Assembly: GCA_024699235.1 (NCBI GenBank)
Contig: JAILPY010000107.1
Coordinates: 1-64,000 of the forward strand
Direction of reading: 5' to 3'
DNA length: 64,000 nucleotides
DNA from: Treponema sp.
Lineage (GTDB): Bacteria > Spirochaetota > Spirochaetia > Treponematales > Treponemataceae
In this document: positions 39,356 through 49,246 of the stretch, in pieces
Numbering within the stretch: position 1 is the first letter of the stretch
How the letters are laid out: each line of letters starts with the position of its first letter
Position numbers and translations under genes: made by a program
Notes under the pieces: model-generated
Told to the model about the DNA's origin: nothing
Seen by the model: only the letters and a program-made list of their open reading frames with translations
Database searches by the model: none

Positions 39356-41068
39356 ATGGCAAACAATAATTATGATGACTTAAATGCCCTTGCGGCAAAA
39401 AGAATTGCAGAATTGGGCAACTCTGATACAGTTGCACTAAAATCATTAAATGATGATGATATTTTAAATCAGTACCAGGCTGCATTGTATAAGTTACGCG
39501 AAAATGGCGTTAACAAAATTATGGAACTGAACCAGAATATTACAGCTGCAAAAAAGAATAAGATGCTCAGTAATGAAGAGCGTCAGAAACTTATAAGCGA
39601 CTGTAATGTTAAGATAAGCGAAGCTAAGAAAGTTGCTGCTGCTAACAAACAGGCAGATGCAGAATTGTCAAAACAAGCTGTAAACTATGCAAATGTGCTT
39701 GCAAAAAAATTTATTGCAACAGTAAATAGTGAACAGGATAGAAAAATTTCATCACTAAAAGATTCTTATGCAAAAAAGATAGAAGCAATAAAGGCAGAAG
39801 CTCAAAAAAGGATTTCTTCAGCTTCTAATTCTCATGATAAAGAAACCGCACAGTATGAATTGAAATCTGCAATTTTTGATGCAAAGAACAAGCGTCAGAC
39901 AGAACTTGATCGCTGTAATGATGCAAAGAACCAGGCATTTACAGAGCATGTTCAGATGAATCGTTCTTTGCGCAATGGAAAGACTAATGTATCAGAAGAC
40001 ATAGAACTTAATTGGAAGCATTATGTTTACAATTTTAAGGCTACAAAATTCTTCCTTGATAATGGTCTTTACATAGCAATTTTGCTGTTTTTCATTATTT
40101 GTGTAATTATTGCTCCTGTTTCAGGGGCAGGAAACTTGCTTACCCTTCCTAATATCTTTACAATTTTAGAGCAGTCTTCTACACGCATGTTCTATGCACT
40201 TGGAGTTGCCGGACTTATTTTGATTGCAGGTACGGATTTGAGTGTAGGACGCATGGTTGCAATGGGATCTGTTATTACAGGACTTATTCTTCATCCAGGA
40301 ACTAATATTGTTAAATTTTTCAATATGGGACCATGGGATTTTACATCTCTTCCAATGGGAGGACGCCTTGCAATGGCTTTAGTCCTTTCAATTGTATTCT
40401 GTGTATTGTTCTCCGTTTTTGCAGGATTCTTTACTGCAAAGCTGAAGATCCATCCATTTATTTCAACACTGGCTACACAGCTTATCATTTACGGTCTTCT
40501 GTTCTTTGGAACGACAGGAACTCCTGTAGGTTCTATTGATGGCAATGTAAAAGATATGATAGGCGGTCGCTGGATTCTTGGCGTAATAAATGGTGAGCTT
40601 GTAACATTCCCTAAACTTATTATTCCAGCAATAATAGCAATAATAGTTGCATGGTTTATATGGAATAAGACTATTTTTGGAAAGAATATGTACGCTGTTG
40701 GAGGAAACTCAGAAGCTGCTGCAGTAAGTGGTATCAGCGTATTCCGCGTAACAATGGGCATCTTTATAATGGCAGGAATTTTCTATGGATGCGGTGCATT
40801 CCTTGAAGCTTTCCGTGCAAATGCAAGTGCTGGTACAGGACAGGGATATGAAATGGATGCCATTGCTGCCTGTGTTGTAGGTGGCATTTCCTTTAACGGT
40901 GGTATCGGTAAGATTGGCGGTGCTGCAATTGGTGTTGTCATCTTTACAGGCCTTACATACTGCCTTACATTCCTTCACATTGATACAAACTTGCAGTTCG
41001 TATTTAAGGGATTTATCATAATTGCTGCTGTAGCACTTGATAGCATCAAGTACTTGAAGCGCAAGTAA
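39356..41068 (+). CDS. mglC: Galactose/glucose ABC transporter permease with long N-terminal helical extension
   Basis: C-terminal permease (GTDLSVGRMVAMGS, CVVGGISFNGGIGKIGGAAIG); about 225 charged residues precede the first TM. GGAG SD favours start at 39356. Confidence 0.88.
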   Translation: MANNNYDDLNALAAKRIAELGNSDTVALKSLNDDDILNQYQAALYKLRENGVNKIMELNQNITAAKKNKMLSNEERQKLISDCNVKISEAKKVAAANKQADAELSKQAVNYANVLAKKFIATVNSEQDRKISSLKDSYAKKIEAIKAEAQKRISSASNSHDKETAQYELKSAIFDAKNKRQTELDRCNDAKNQAFTEHVQMNRSLRNGKTNVSEDIELNWKHYVYNFKATKFFLDNGLYIAILLFFIICVIIAPVSGAGNLLTLPNIFTILEQSSTRMFYALGVAGLILIAGTDLSVGRMVAMGSVITGLILHPGTNIVKFFNMGPWDFTSLPMGGRLAMALVLSIVFCVLFSVFAGFFTAKLKIHPFISTLATQLIIYGLLFFGTTGTPVGSIDGNVKDMIGGRWILGVINGELVTFPKLIIPAIIAIIVAWFIWNKTIFGKNMYAVGGNSEAAAVSGISVFRVTMGIFIMAGIFYGCGAFLEAFRANASAGTGQGYEMDAIAACVVGGISFNGGIGKIGGAAIGVVIFTGLTYCLTFLHIDTNLQFVFKGFIIIAAVALDSIKYLKRK

Positions 41069-41099
41069 AATAATTTCTGTACGTTTCTGTACAGTATTT

Positions 41100-41134
41100 A
41101 GCTGCCTGATAATCATATATCAGGCAGTTTTTTT
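41100..41134 (+). terminator. Intrinsic terminator downstream of mglC
   Basis: CTGCCTGATA atcata TATCAGGCAG followed by T7. Confidence 0.85.
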
Positions 41135-41178
41135 ATCCTCATTCCTGAATAATCTTTGTTATGCAAACTTTTTATAAC

Positions 41179-41207
41179 TTGACCATGACTTTTGTTTTTC
41201 GTATGAT
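41179..41207 (+). promoter_or_regulatory. metN promoter TTGACC - 17 nt - TATGAT
   Basis: TTGACC 41179-41184; TATGAT 41202-41207; 8 nt before the ATG. Confidence 0.65.
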
Positions 41208-41215
41208 ACAAAATT

Positions 41216-42220
41216 ATGCATATTGTTTTAAAAAATCTGAAAAAAGCGTATAAATCTACTGATGGGTATATTGAAGCCGTAAGCGATACTTCGATTGATA
41301 TTCCTGAAAATACAATTTTTGGAATTATAGGCAAAAGCGGTGCAGGAAAGTCTTCTCTTGTCCGGTTGATAAGCCTTCTGGAGCAGCCCGATTCTGGAGA
41401 AGTTTATTATAATGACAGAAGGGTTGATAACCTTTCAAAGGCAGATCTGATTGCAGAACGAAGAAAACTTGGAATGATATTCCAGAATTTCAATCTTTTT
41501 TCTTCTAGGACAGCAGGTAAGAATGTTGCATATCCACTTGAATTGTGTAAGACTCCCAAGGCAGAAATAAATGCCCGTGTAAAAGAAATGCTTAGGCTTG
41601 TTGGCCTTGAAGATCGCGAAGATGCTCCGATAAGCACTCTTTCCGGTGGCCAAAAGCAGAGGGTAGCCATAGCCCGTGCTTTAGCTACAAAGCCTGACAT
41701 TCTGTTTTGTGATGAAGCTACAAGTGCCCTTGATCCTCAGACAACGCATTCAATACTTGACCTTATCAGGGAAATCCAGGCAAAGATGAATCTTACTGTT
41801 GTCATGATTACGCATCAGATGGAAGTCGTAAGGGATGCCTGTGAGCAGGTTGCAGTAATTGATAGCGGCCGCATTGTAGAGCAGAGGAGAGTTACTGACA
41901 TTTTCTCTAATCCTCAGTCTTCTGTTACAAAAGATTTTCTTTCTCACCTTAGTGCTGATTCAAAAGAAATTATAAGATGGTCAAAAGACGGAGGAAATTA
42001 TATCCTTCGCTTTATTGGAGATGCTACAGGAAAACCTATTCTGAGTGAACTGGCTCATAATTTTAATATTGAATTTAATATCAGGGCTGCAGGCGTCCAG
42101 CACTTGCAGGATAATGAAATAGGTACTATGATTGCTGATTTGACTGGTACAGATGAAGAACTTAAAAAGGCTATTCAGTATCTTACAGAACATGGTGTAA
42201 ATGTGGAGGAACAGAAATGA
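41216..42220 (+). CDS. metN: Methionine ABC transporter ATP-binding protein
   Basis: GKSGAGKSSLVRLI, LSGGQKQRVAIARAL, C-terminal NIL-like domain; followed by metI/metQ. Confidence 0.93.
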   Translation: MHIVLKNLKKAYKSTDGYIEAVSDTSIDIPENTIFGIIGKSGAGKSSLVRLISLLEQPDSGEVYYNDRRVDNLSKADLIAERRKLGMIFQNFNLFSSRTAGKNVAYPLELCKTPKAEINARVKEMLRLVGLEDREDAPISTLSGGQKQRVAIARALATKPDILFCDEATSALDPQTTHSILDLIREIQAKMNLTVVMITHQMEVVRDACEQVAVIDSGRIVEQRRVTDIFSNPQSSVTKDFLSHLSADSKEIIRWSKDGGNYILRFIGDATGKPILSELAHNFNIEFNIRAAGVQHLQDNEIGTMIADLTGTDEELKKAIQYLTEHGVNVEEQK

Positions 42221-42870
42221 TTGATAAGCTTTTTTTGGTAGGAACGTCTACAGTACAGACTCTTTTAATGGTATTTTTTTCTACAGTCTTTTCCCTAGTC
42301 TTAGGTTTTCCGATTGGCGTTCTGCTATGCGTAACAAATAAAAATGGTATAATGCCTAAGCCTGTTTTGAATCAGGTATTGAGCCGCATTGTAAATGTAC
42401 TCCGCTCATTTCCGTTCATCATCTTAATGATTGTGTTATTCCCTCTGTCTAGGATTATTGTAGGTACTAGCATTGGTACGGCAGCTACGATTGTCCCTCT
42501 TTCAATTGCTGCTGCTCCTTTTGTAGCACGAATCATAGAATCAGCCCTTAATGAAGTAAATCCTGAGTTAATTCAGGCTGCAAAAGCAATGGGATCTACT
42601 AATATGCAGATAATCGTAAAGGTTCTTATTCCAGAAGCATTGCCTGCTTTAATTGACGGCATTACTCTTACCATCATAAATCTTATAGGTTATTCTGCAA
42701 TGGCAGGTGCTGTCGGTGGCGGTGGTCTGGGAGATTTGGCTATCAGATACGGTTATCAAAGATTCCGCACAGAAATAATGATTGCAGCCGTAGTCGTCAT
42801 TCTTGTTCTTGTAGAAGTAATTCAGCATATTGGTACAAAGATTAGTACGAAGATTATGTCTTATAGATAA
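42217..42870 (+). CDS. metI: Methionine ABC transporter permease
   Basis: 217 aa; EVNPELIQAAKAMGSTNMQIIVKVLIPEALPALI, GGGGLGDLAIRYGYQRF. Confidence 0.93.
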   Translation: MIDKLFLVGTSTVQTLLMVFFSTVFSLVLGFPIGVLLCVTNKNGIMPKPVLNQVLSRIVNVLRSFPFIILMIVLFPLSRIIVGTSIGTAATIVPLSIAAAPFVARIIESALNEVNPELIQAAKAMGSTNMQIIVKVLIPEALPALIDGITLTIINLIGYSAMAGAVGGGGLGDLAIRYGYQRFRTEIMIAAVVVILVLVEVIQHIGTKISTKIMSYR

Positions 42871-42911
42871 AATCTATAAGAAGCCATATAAAAATAGTAT
42901 AAACAAAATGA

Positions 42912-42940
42912 TTGACCTAAAGTCTTTGTAAATGTATAAC
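42912..42940 (+). promoter_or_regulatory. metQ promoter TTGACC - 17 nt - TATAAC
   Basis: TTGACC 42912-42917; TATAAC 42935-42940. Confidence 0.6.
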
Positions 42941-42979
42941 TAGGCATATAAGACTTTAGAACTTAGAAGGAGAAATGAT

Positions 42980-43774
42980 ATGAAAAAAATTATAAGTACA
43001 GTTTTACTTTTTTCAGCTGTTGCAGCCCTTGCTTTTTCAGCTGGAAAGAAAAAGTCAACTCTTAAAGTTGGCGCAACTCCAGAACCTCATGCGGAGATTC
43101 TTAATTTAGTAAAGGCTGACCTTAAGAAGCAGGGAATCAATCTTAAGGTTGTTGAGTTTACAGATTATGTAACTCCTAACAAGGCTCTTGAAGACGGTCA
43201 GATTGATGCAAATTTCTTCCAGCATCTTCCTTACTTGAACTCTTTTAATGAAGAGCAGGGAACTCATCTTTCAAGTGCTGGCGGAATTCACATTGAGCCA
43301 ATTGCTTTGTATTCTAATAAGCATAAATCTATAGCTGACATTCCAGCAGGTTCAAACATTGGAATTCCAAATGACCCTACAAACGAAGGACGCGCACTTC
43401 TTTTGCTTCAGTCTGCCGGTTTGATTACGCTTAAGGCAAGTGCTGGAATTACAGCAACTCCTCTGGATATTGCTTCTAATCCAAAGAATCTTAAGTTTAC
43501 AGAGGTTGAAGCAGCTTCTCTTCCTCGCATTCTTGCTGACGTCGATGCTGCAGTTATCAATGGAAACTATGCAATTCCTGCAGGACTTAATGCTTCAAAA
43601 GACGGACTTTTTGTAGAAGGTTCTGATTCTCCTTATGTAAATGTAATTGCAGTTAAGACTGGCCGTGAAAATGATTCTGCAATACAGGCTCTTATAAAGG
43701 CCGTACAGAGTGCAAAAGTAAAAGAATGGATTCAGAAGAAATATCCAAACGGGGATGTTATTGCCGTATTCTAA
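42980..43774 (+). CDS. metQ: Methionine-binding (NlpA/MetQ) protein
   Basis: GATPEPHAEIL, ANFFQHLPYLNSFN, IGIPNDPTNEGRALLLLQ. Confidence 0.93.
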   Translation: MKKIISTVLLFSAVAALAFSAGKKKSTLKVGATPEPHAEILNLVKADLKKQGINLKVVEFTDYVTPNKALEDGQIDANFFQHLPYLNSFNEEQGTHLSSAGGIHIEPIALYSNKHKSIADIPAGSNIGIPNDPTNEGRALLLLQSAGLITLKASAGITATPLDIASNPKNLKFTEVEAASLPRILADVDAAVINGNYAIPAGLNASKDGLFVEGSDSPYVNVIAVKTGRENDSAIQALIKAVQSAKVKEWIQKKYPNGDVIAVF

Positions 43775-43815
43775 TAATCTAAATAATTAAGTAAAAATAA
43801 TTTAAAATATAAAAA

Positions 43816-43855
43816 AAGGGTGCCGTTCATAAATCTATGAAGTGCACCCTTTTCT
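43816..43855. terminator. Bidirectional intrinsic terminator between metQ and the GH3 gene
   Basis: AAAAAAAGGGTGC..TTCATA/TATGAA..GCACCCTTTT. Confidence 0.75.
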
Positions 43856-43859
43856 TATT

Positions 43860-46145
43860 TTATTGGATAGCTTTATTTAAATCCTTTAATAGATTTGTGT
43901 AATCATCTTCTTTAAGATTGAATCCCATCGTATGCAATGTCCGCAATGGAGTGCTGTCCAGCATTTCTTCACTCATTCTGTCAGTAATGGCTTCCTTTTC
44001 TGAACTGTCAATTTCCTTGCTGTTTTTCTGATTCTTGTCATTAAAAGCTTTTATTATGCTACAGGTTCTGTCATCATCCATCAGGTCACCGACTGTTGTA
44101 TTTTGAGTAATTTCTCGTAGCAGATAAACTTTTGTCTTAAAATTAATTCGTTTTGTAAGGCGAATGTCTCTGCTTGATGATCCTATGAGTATGTCGTATT
44201 CTCCACTTGCAGCATACCATTCATGGATATCTGTGTTGTACCAGGCTAGACTTCTTTTATTGATTGTAAATGATACTGTTTTAGTCTGTCCTGGTTCTAC
44301 CATTACTTTTTCAAAGCCTTTAAGTTCTTTTTCTGGGCGTATGGAAGAATCCGTATTGTCTTTTATATAAAGCTGTACGACTTCTTTTCCTGCAACCGAA
44401 CCTGTATTTTTTACTGATACTGTTACTGAGAGAGTTTCATCATCGCTGAAAGAATCTTTGCTTACAGAAATATTGCTGTATTCAAATGTTGTATAGCTTA
44501 ACCCATATCCAAATGGATAGGCAACATCCATTTTCCTAGAGTCATAATAACGGTAACCTACAAAAATGCCCTCTCCATAGTCAACATTATGTTTATCTTT
44601 TGAAAAATTAAGATAGGCAGGAGTATCTTCAAGGCGTAAAGGAAATGTTTCTGCAAGCTTTCCGCTAGGATTGACTTTACCTGTAAGAATATTTACTGCA
44701 GCTTCTCCAACTGCTTCTCCTCCAAGATATGCTTCTACTATGGCATTTACCTTTTCTGCCCAAGGCATTAATACAGGAGAACCGTTTTGAAGCACAACGA
44801 CTATATTGCTGTTAACTTTAGATATCTGGTCAATAAGCTTATTCTGAACTGGAGGTAAATTTAAATGAGTCCTGTCATATCCTTCACTTTCATAACTGTC
44901 TGGAAGTCCTGCAAAGAATACTATGATGCTGCTGTTTTGTGCAAGGTCTAAAGCTTCTTTTGAAAGTACAGCATCATCTTCTTCTGTCTTATCAATATAA
45001 TATCCTTGAACATAGTCAAAAGTTATTCCAGAATTTTTAAATGCATCTATAGGACTTACGACGGTGTCTGTATTTATGTGACTGGAACCGCCTCCCTGAA
45101 TGCGTGGCTTGCTTGCAAATTCTCCTATAACTGCAATTTTCTGTTCCTTTTTTAATGGAAGAATTCCATCATTTTTTAAGAGTACGATTGATTCTTCTTC
45201 AAGTTCCCTTGCAATGTCATGATGTTTTGCAAAATCAAATTCTCCATCTTCTCTGTTGTCTAAGAATGAAAATATCCATTTTAAAAGTCTCTCGCATGTT
45301 TCGTTGAGATTCTTTTCAAGTTCAGGATTCTTTTTAACGGCATCCAAGACTTTCTTATCATTTATTCCGCCTGAAGTAGGCATTTCAAGGTCTTCTCCTG
45401 CAATAAGACCTTTTACGCGGTCGTTTACTGCACCCCAGTCAGACATTACAATGCCTTTATAACCCCATTCCTTTCGAAGGACATCTGTTAAAAGCCATTT
45501 GCTTTCACCTGTATATTCATGATTTATCTTGTTATAGCTGTGCATTATTGTTGCTGGCTGAGACTGTCTTACTGCCTTTTCAAAAGCTGTAAGATATATT
45601 TCGCGCATAGTACGTTCATCGCAGTTTGAAGAAGATGTCAGCCTTCTGTATTCTTGGTTATTAAGGGCAAAGTGCTTTATTGATGTCCCTACATGATGGG
45701 ACTGTACGCTATTTATGTAACTGGCTGCAAGTTCTCCTGCAAGATACGGGTCTTCACTTATGTATTCAAAGTTTCTGCCGCATAAAGGAGATCTCTTTAT
45801 ATTTACAGCAGGACCAAGAATTGTTGAAACATCTTGCTGCTGGCATTCTTTTGCCAGTGTATCTCCTAACTTCTTTAATACGTCTCTGTCAAAGGAACTT
45901 GCAGTAGCACATGCTGCAGGAAAGCAGATTGCTTTAATGCTTTCGTTTGCACTGCTTTCTTCTTTTTCAAGGTTCTGCTTACGAAGGCCATGAGGACCGT
46001 CACTTACCATTATGTGGTCAATTCCAAGCCTGTTAACTGTTTTTGTATGCCAGTAATCTGCTCCGCTTAGCATGCCGCATTTTTCTTCAAGTGTCATTTT
46101 TTGTATTAATTCTTTAATTTCTTTGTCTGTATGAACAGCCATCAT
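43860..46145 (-). CDS. Glycoside hydrolase family 3 beta-glucosidase; start taken at 46145
   Basis: VMSDWGAVNDR nucleophile motif, KHFALNNQEYRR, C-terminal fibronectin III-like domain; GGAGG SD upstream of 46145. Confidence 0.9.
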   Translation of the reverse strand: MMAVHTDKEIKELIQKMTLEEKCGMLSGADYWHTKTVNRLGIDHIMVSDGPHGLRKQNLEKEESSANESIKAICFPAACATASSFDRDVLKKLGDTLAKECQQQDVSTILGPAVNIKRSPLCGRNFEYISEDPYLAGELAASYINSVQSHHVGTSIKHFALNNQEYRRLTSSSNCDERTMREIYLTAFEKAVRQSQPATIMHSYNKINHEYTGESKWLLTDVLRKEWGYKGIVMSDWGAVNDRVKGLIAGEDLEMPTSGGINDKKVLDAVKKNPELEKNLNETCERLLKWIFSFLDNREDGEFDFAKHHDIARELEEESIVLLKNDGILPLKKEQKIAVIGEFASKPRIQGGGSSHINTDTVVSPIDAFKNSGITFDYVQGYYIDKTEEDDAVLSKEALDLAQNSSIIVFFAGLPDSYESEGYDRTHLNLPPVQNKLIDQISKVNSNIVVVLQNGSPVLMPWAEKVNAIVEAYLGGEAVGEAAVNILTGKVNPSGKLAETFPLRLEDTPAYLNFSKDKHNVDYGEGIFVGYRYYDSRKMDVAYPFGYGLSYTTFEYSNISVSKDSFSDDETLSVTVSVKNTGSVAGKEVVQLYIKDNTDSSIRPEKELKGFEKVMVEPGQTKTVSFTINKRSLAWYNTDIHEWYAASGEYDILIGSSSRDIRLTKRINFKTKVYLLREITQNTTVGDLMDDDRTCSIIKAFNDKNQKNSKEIDSSEKEAITDRMSEEMLDSTPLRTLHTMGFNLKEDDYTNLLKDLNKAIQ

Positions 46146-46222
46146 AAACCTCCGGTTGCATATCATAAAGTAAAAAAAAGGCTGCCCGAAAGGACAACCC
46201 TATTTATGTAAAAATATTTTAA

Positions 46223-46717
46223 TTAGTCCATTTCCTCTCTGTTTTCGTAAGCATAGAAGAAATTTACATAAAATGTCGTACAGTCTGGAACGTGGACGGC
46301 CCATTCGACTGTTACAGTTTTTATGTTCATTCCATCCTGTACAGGATTAAGTTTATCTTTCATTCCTCGCATAATTTCTTTTGCTTCACTGTCTAGAGGC
46401 TCTCCTTTTGACCAGCTTGAATCGGCCATTGTTGAAAGGTATTGGAATACATAAGGAGCATTAAGAGGAGAAAAACGGTTGATTTCTGGTTTTCTCAGCT
46501 GAAATTGAATTTTCAAATCCCAGTCTTCTTTTAATCCTGCAAACTTTTCCATAGGATATGTATAGTGTATGTTTATATCAGAAAAATCTAATTCATTATT
46601 AAAGAAGTTAGCTAATTCCCGTCCATATTTATATGATACAGTAGGACTTTTCAGTTCTCCTGTTATAAAGTTTTCAGAATCTTGTAAGCATTTTTCATAT
46701 TTATCCTTTAATGTCAT
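46223..46717 (-). CDS. Hypothetical protein
   Basis: 164-aa ORF with SD and minus-strand promoter TTGACA-17-TAGACT. Confidence 0.65.
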   Translation of the reverse strand: MTLKDKYEKCLQDSENFITGELKSPTVSYKYGRELANFFNNELDFSDINIHYTYPMEKFAGLKEDWDLKIQFQLRKPEINRFSPLNAPYVFQYLSTMADSSWSKGEPLDSEAKEIMRGMKDKLNPVQDGMNIKTVTVEWAVHVPDCTTFYVNFFYAYENREEMD

Positions 46718-46772
46718 ATAAAAACTCCTTTTTTAAGTCTAACAGTAACATTCTCAATTGTCAATGAACAGA

Positions 46773-47396
46773 TTATAAACTGTCTCTGATTTTTATGTAT
46801 TGGACTCTGCATTCTATTATTCCAAAAAGAATTACGGCAAATGAAAGGTAAAAGTAAAGAGAATTTTGACCGAATCCAGCGAAGTAGTTGTATATTCCGT
46901 GAAGCATTACAGAAAAGAAGAACGGCGAAAAATTAAGTTTTTTTGTTTTTATTCCATATACAAAAAGGCCGTCAAGAGCGCCGCATGCAATATGGATTAT
47001 GACCGCTGTTATCATTCTGAGTCCAAGGCTGTCAAATCCGCTTATAAGATAAAATAATGTCTCGCAGCATCCAAGTGCCATTCCGCTTAGCATAGAATAT
47101 AAAAAAAACAGGCTTTCCCTTGTATTTTTGGAAGGTAATAAAAAAAGGAAAAGCATTTTAATAGATTCTTCTATTAAACCGTTTACTATAATGGCGCTTA
47201 TAAGGACTCCCAATAAGTTTTTTGCAGAAAGCAGGCCTCCTACAAACATCTGCATTATTGCTATGGGAATTACTGCTGCCAGACCTAAAAGGCATGCAAC
47301 CAGTCCTTTCCAAACCTTAAACCCTTTTGCCAAAAGAGCAATGCATATAAACATTGCAATTAGAGGAATAAAACATAATGCAATATATACCCACAT
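46773..47396 (-). CDS. PrsW family intramembrane protease-like protein
   Basis: GLIEESIKMLFLFLLP (EExxK), GCCETLFYL, multiple TM segments. Confidence 0.7.
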   Translation of the reverse strand: MWVYIALCFIPLIAMFICIALLAKGFKVWKGLVACLLGLAAVIPIAIMQMFVGGLLSAKNLLGVLISAIIVNGLIEESIKMLFLFLLPSKNTRESLFFLYSMLSGMALGCCETLFYLISGFDSLGLRMITAVIIHIACGALDGLFVYGIKTKKLNFSPFFFSVMLHGIYNYFAGFGQNSLYFYLSFAVILFGIIECRVQYIKIRDSL

Positions 47397-47403
47397 TTGT
47401 ATG

Positions 47404-48012
47404 CTACTCCATGTTTTTTTCTTTACAGATAAGATTTATTGTAAAGCCTGCAATTTTTTTCATTTCATCTAAATTCGTTTGTCCTAATACGACTATATGA
47501 AATACAGCATTCTCCAGTATCATGTATAACATGTCATCAACTTTTTTTATAGGAAGAACCTTAAATTCTCCTGTTTTTTGTCCTTTGATGATGATTCCGG
47601 TAATTAAGTGATGAAGGCGTAAAAATCTGCGGCGTACACGGTCATTAACAGAAACTTGAGTCTTTTGCAGCTGAAGAAGGTACGAAAGCAGCACTTGAAA
47701 TAACTTTGCCCTGTTTTCACAAAAAGTAAGCATTACGTCAAATAACTTTCGCAGGCATTCCTCTGTATTCAAGGATTTGTCTTGCACAACGATAAGCAAT
47801 TCTTTTTCCATGTCATTTGTAAGCTGCTTTATGCTCCATGAAAATATTTCACGCTTATTTTTAAAGTAAATATATAGAGTTGTTCTGGTTATTCCGCATC
47901 TGTCTGCAATCTTCTGGAAAGTAACATCTTCATAACCTTCCTCTATGAAAAGAGACAGTGCTTTGTCGAGAATCTCGTGCTTTCTCTTATCGTGTTCTAC
48001 AGGAACTGCCAT
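47404..48012 (-). CDS. TetR family transcriptional regulator
   Basis: ILDKALSLFIEEGYEDVTFQKIADRCGITRTTLYIYFKNKREIF. Confidence 0.9.
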   Translation of the reverse strand: MAVPVEHDKRKHEILDKALSLFIEEGYEDVTFQKIADRCGITRTTLYIYFKNKREIFSWSIKQLTNDMEKELLIVVQDKSLNTEECLRKLFDVMLTFCENRAKLFQVLLSYLLQLQKTQVSVNDRVRRRFLRLHHLITGIIIKGQKTGEFKVLPIKKVDDMLYMILENAVFHIVVLGQTNLDEMKKIAGFTINLICKEKNME

Positions 48013-49172
48013 TATTTTTTTTCGTAAATATAAAGGGTTGTATCTAATTTACCGGCCTTAATGGATTTTAATGCATTTGCGTATTTGCCTATGCACTTTT
48101 GAAAAGACTTTTGGCTGGTTATAAATCCCATTTTCCAATTTGGAAAATCTGTGAATAGGCTTCCCATAGACTTATAAAGTTCTTCTGCCTGCTGGGTGTC
48201 TCCAAGTCTCTCTCCATAAGGAGGATTGCATAAAAGCAGCCCTTCGTCATACGGTGCCTTTAAGTCTGAAAAATTACTTTCCATAAAGTCTGGACGCTCT
48301 ATCTTGGCATCGCTGCCAATCATCTGAAGTGCCCTTCCTGCCATAACGCAAGCATGTTCCGCATTGAGCCTTGCCTTTTCTACTGCAGTTTTATCAATGT
48401 CACTGCCTGTGATTCGACAAAGTACGTCTGTACGTATTTTTGCAGCTTCTGCTTTTTTTATTTCCAAAGCCTTATTCTGATTGTAAATGGCAAGGTTTTC
48501 GTATGCAAAATGGCGTCCGAGGCCAGGTGCAACATTATGGGCATATAAAACTGCTTCTGTTACGATTGTTCCGCTTCCGCAGAAAGGATCGTGCAATGGA
48601 ATCTTGCGCTTCCATAACATTTCCTGCAAAAGAATTGCAGCCGTTGTTTCTCTTAGGGGTGCAAGAACTCCTGCTGTGCGGTAACCCCTTATATGAAGGG
48701 CTTCTCCGCTTGTATCAAGCAATATGTATGCAGTATTTTCTTCCAGATATACTCTGACAGTACATTCTTCACCTTTTTCTGGAAGCGTTGTTATATTCCA
48801 CTTGTCTCCAAGCTTTTTGTAAATTGATTTTTGAATGATTCCCTGAATGGAATGTTCGCTTGAAAGCTTGCTTTTGTGGCAGCGAACCTTGTCTACAACG
48901 ACGCGGACGTTCTTTTTGAAATAATCCTGCCAGTCAATATCGTAGCATCCATCAAACAGCTCGTCGAAATCAGATGCCTTATATTTAGCCATCTGAAGGT
49001 ATACGCGATCACTTGTCCTTAGGCAATAATTTGCCCTATACAATGCATCATCGTCTCCAGTAAAAGAAACTCTTCCAGGAGCGTTTCCGTCAAGCTTATA
49101 GCCAAGAAGCTTTATTTCGTTGCCGAGAATTTTTTCAGCACCAACGGCACATAATGCTACATAAGTATTCAT
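48012..49172 (-). CDS. THUMP-domain class I rRNA methyltransferase (RlmL N-terminal/YpsC-like)
   Basis: HDPFCGSGTIVTEAVL, LLCNPPYGERLGD. Confidence 0.88.
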   Translation of the reverse strand: MNTYVALCAVGAEKILGNEIKLLGYKLDGNAPGRVSFTGDDDALYRANYCLRTSDRVYLQMAKYKASDFDELFDGCYDIDWQDYFKKNVRVVVDKVRCHKSKLSSEHSIQGIIQKSIYKKLGDKWNITTLPEKGEECTVRVYLEENTAYILLDTSGEALHIRGYRTAGVLAPLRETTAAILLQEMLWKRKIPLHDPFCGSGTIVTEAVLYAHNVAPGLGRHFAYENLAIYNQNKALEIKKAEAAKIRTDVLCRITGSDIDKTAVEKARLNAEHACVMAGRALQMIGSDAKIERPDFMESNFSDLKAPYDEGLLLCNPPYGERLGDTQQAEELYKSMGSLFTDFPNWKMGFITSQKSFQKCIGKYANALKSIKAGKLDTTLYIYEKK

Positions 49173-49246
49173 AATGACATTTTAACAGTTTTTGACATAT
49201 TGTTCAATTGTAATAGTCTGAAAGTCCCTCTCAGATTATTTAAAAA

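Noticed and set aside
41068-41216. SAM riboswitch (S-box) upstream of metN
   Set aside because: The only strong structure is the mglC terminator and the promoter lies 8 nt from the ATG, leaving no room for a leader riboswitch.
42870-42980. RNA hairpin/attenuator in the metQ leader from the CTAAAGTCTT dyad
   Set aside because: Left arm is upstream of the predicted transcription start, so a DNA-level site is favoured.
47404-49172. TetR plus PrsW-like plus methyltransferase as a resistance or defence island
   Set aside because: The methyltransferase is a THUMP rRNA enzyme (housekeeping) and no nuclease, toxin or mobile marker is present.
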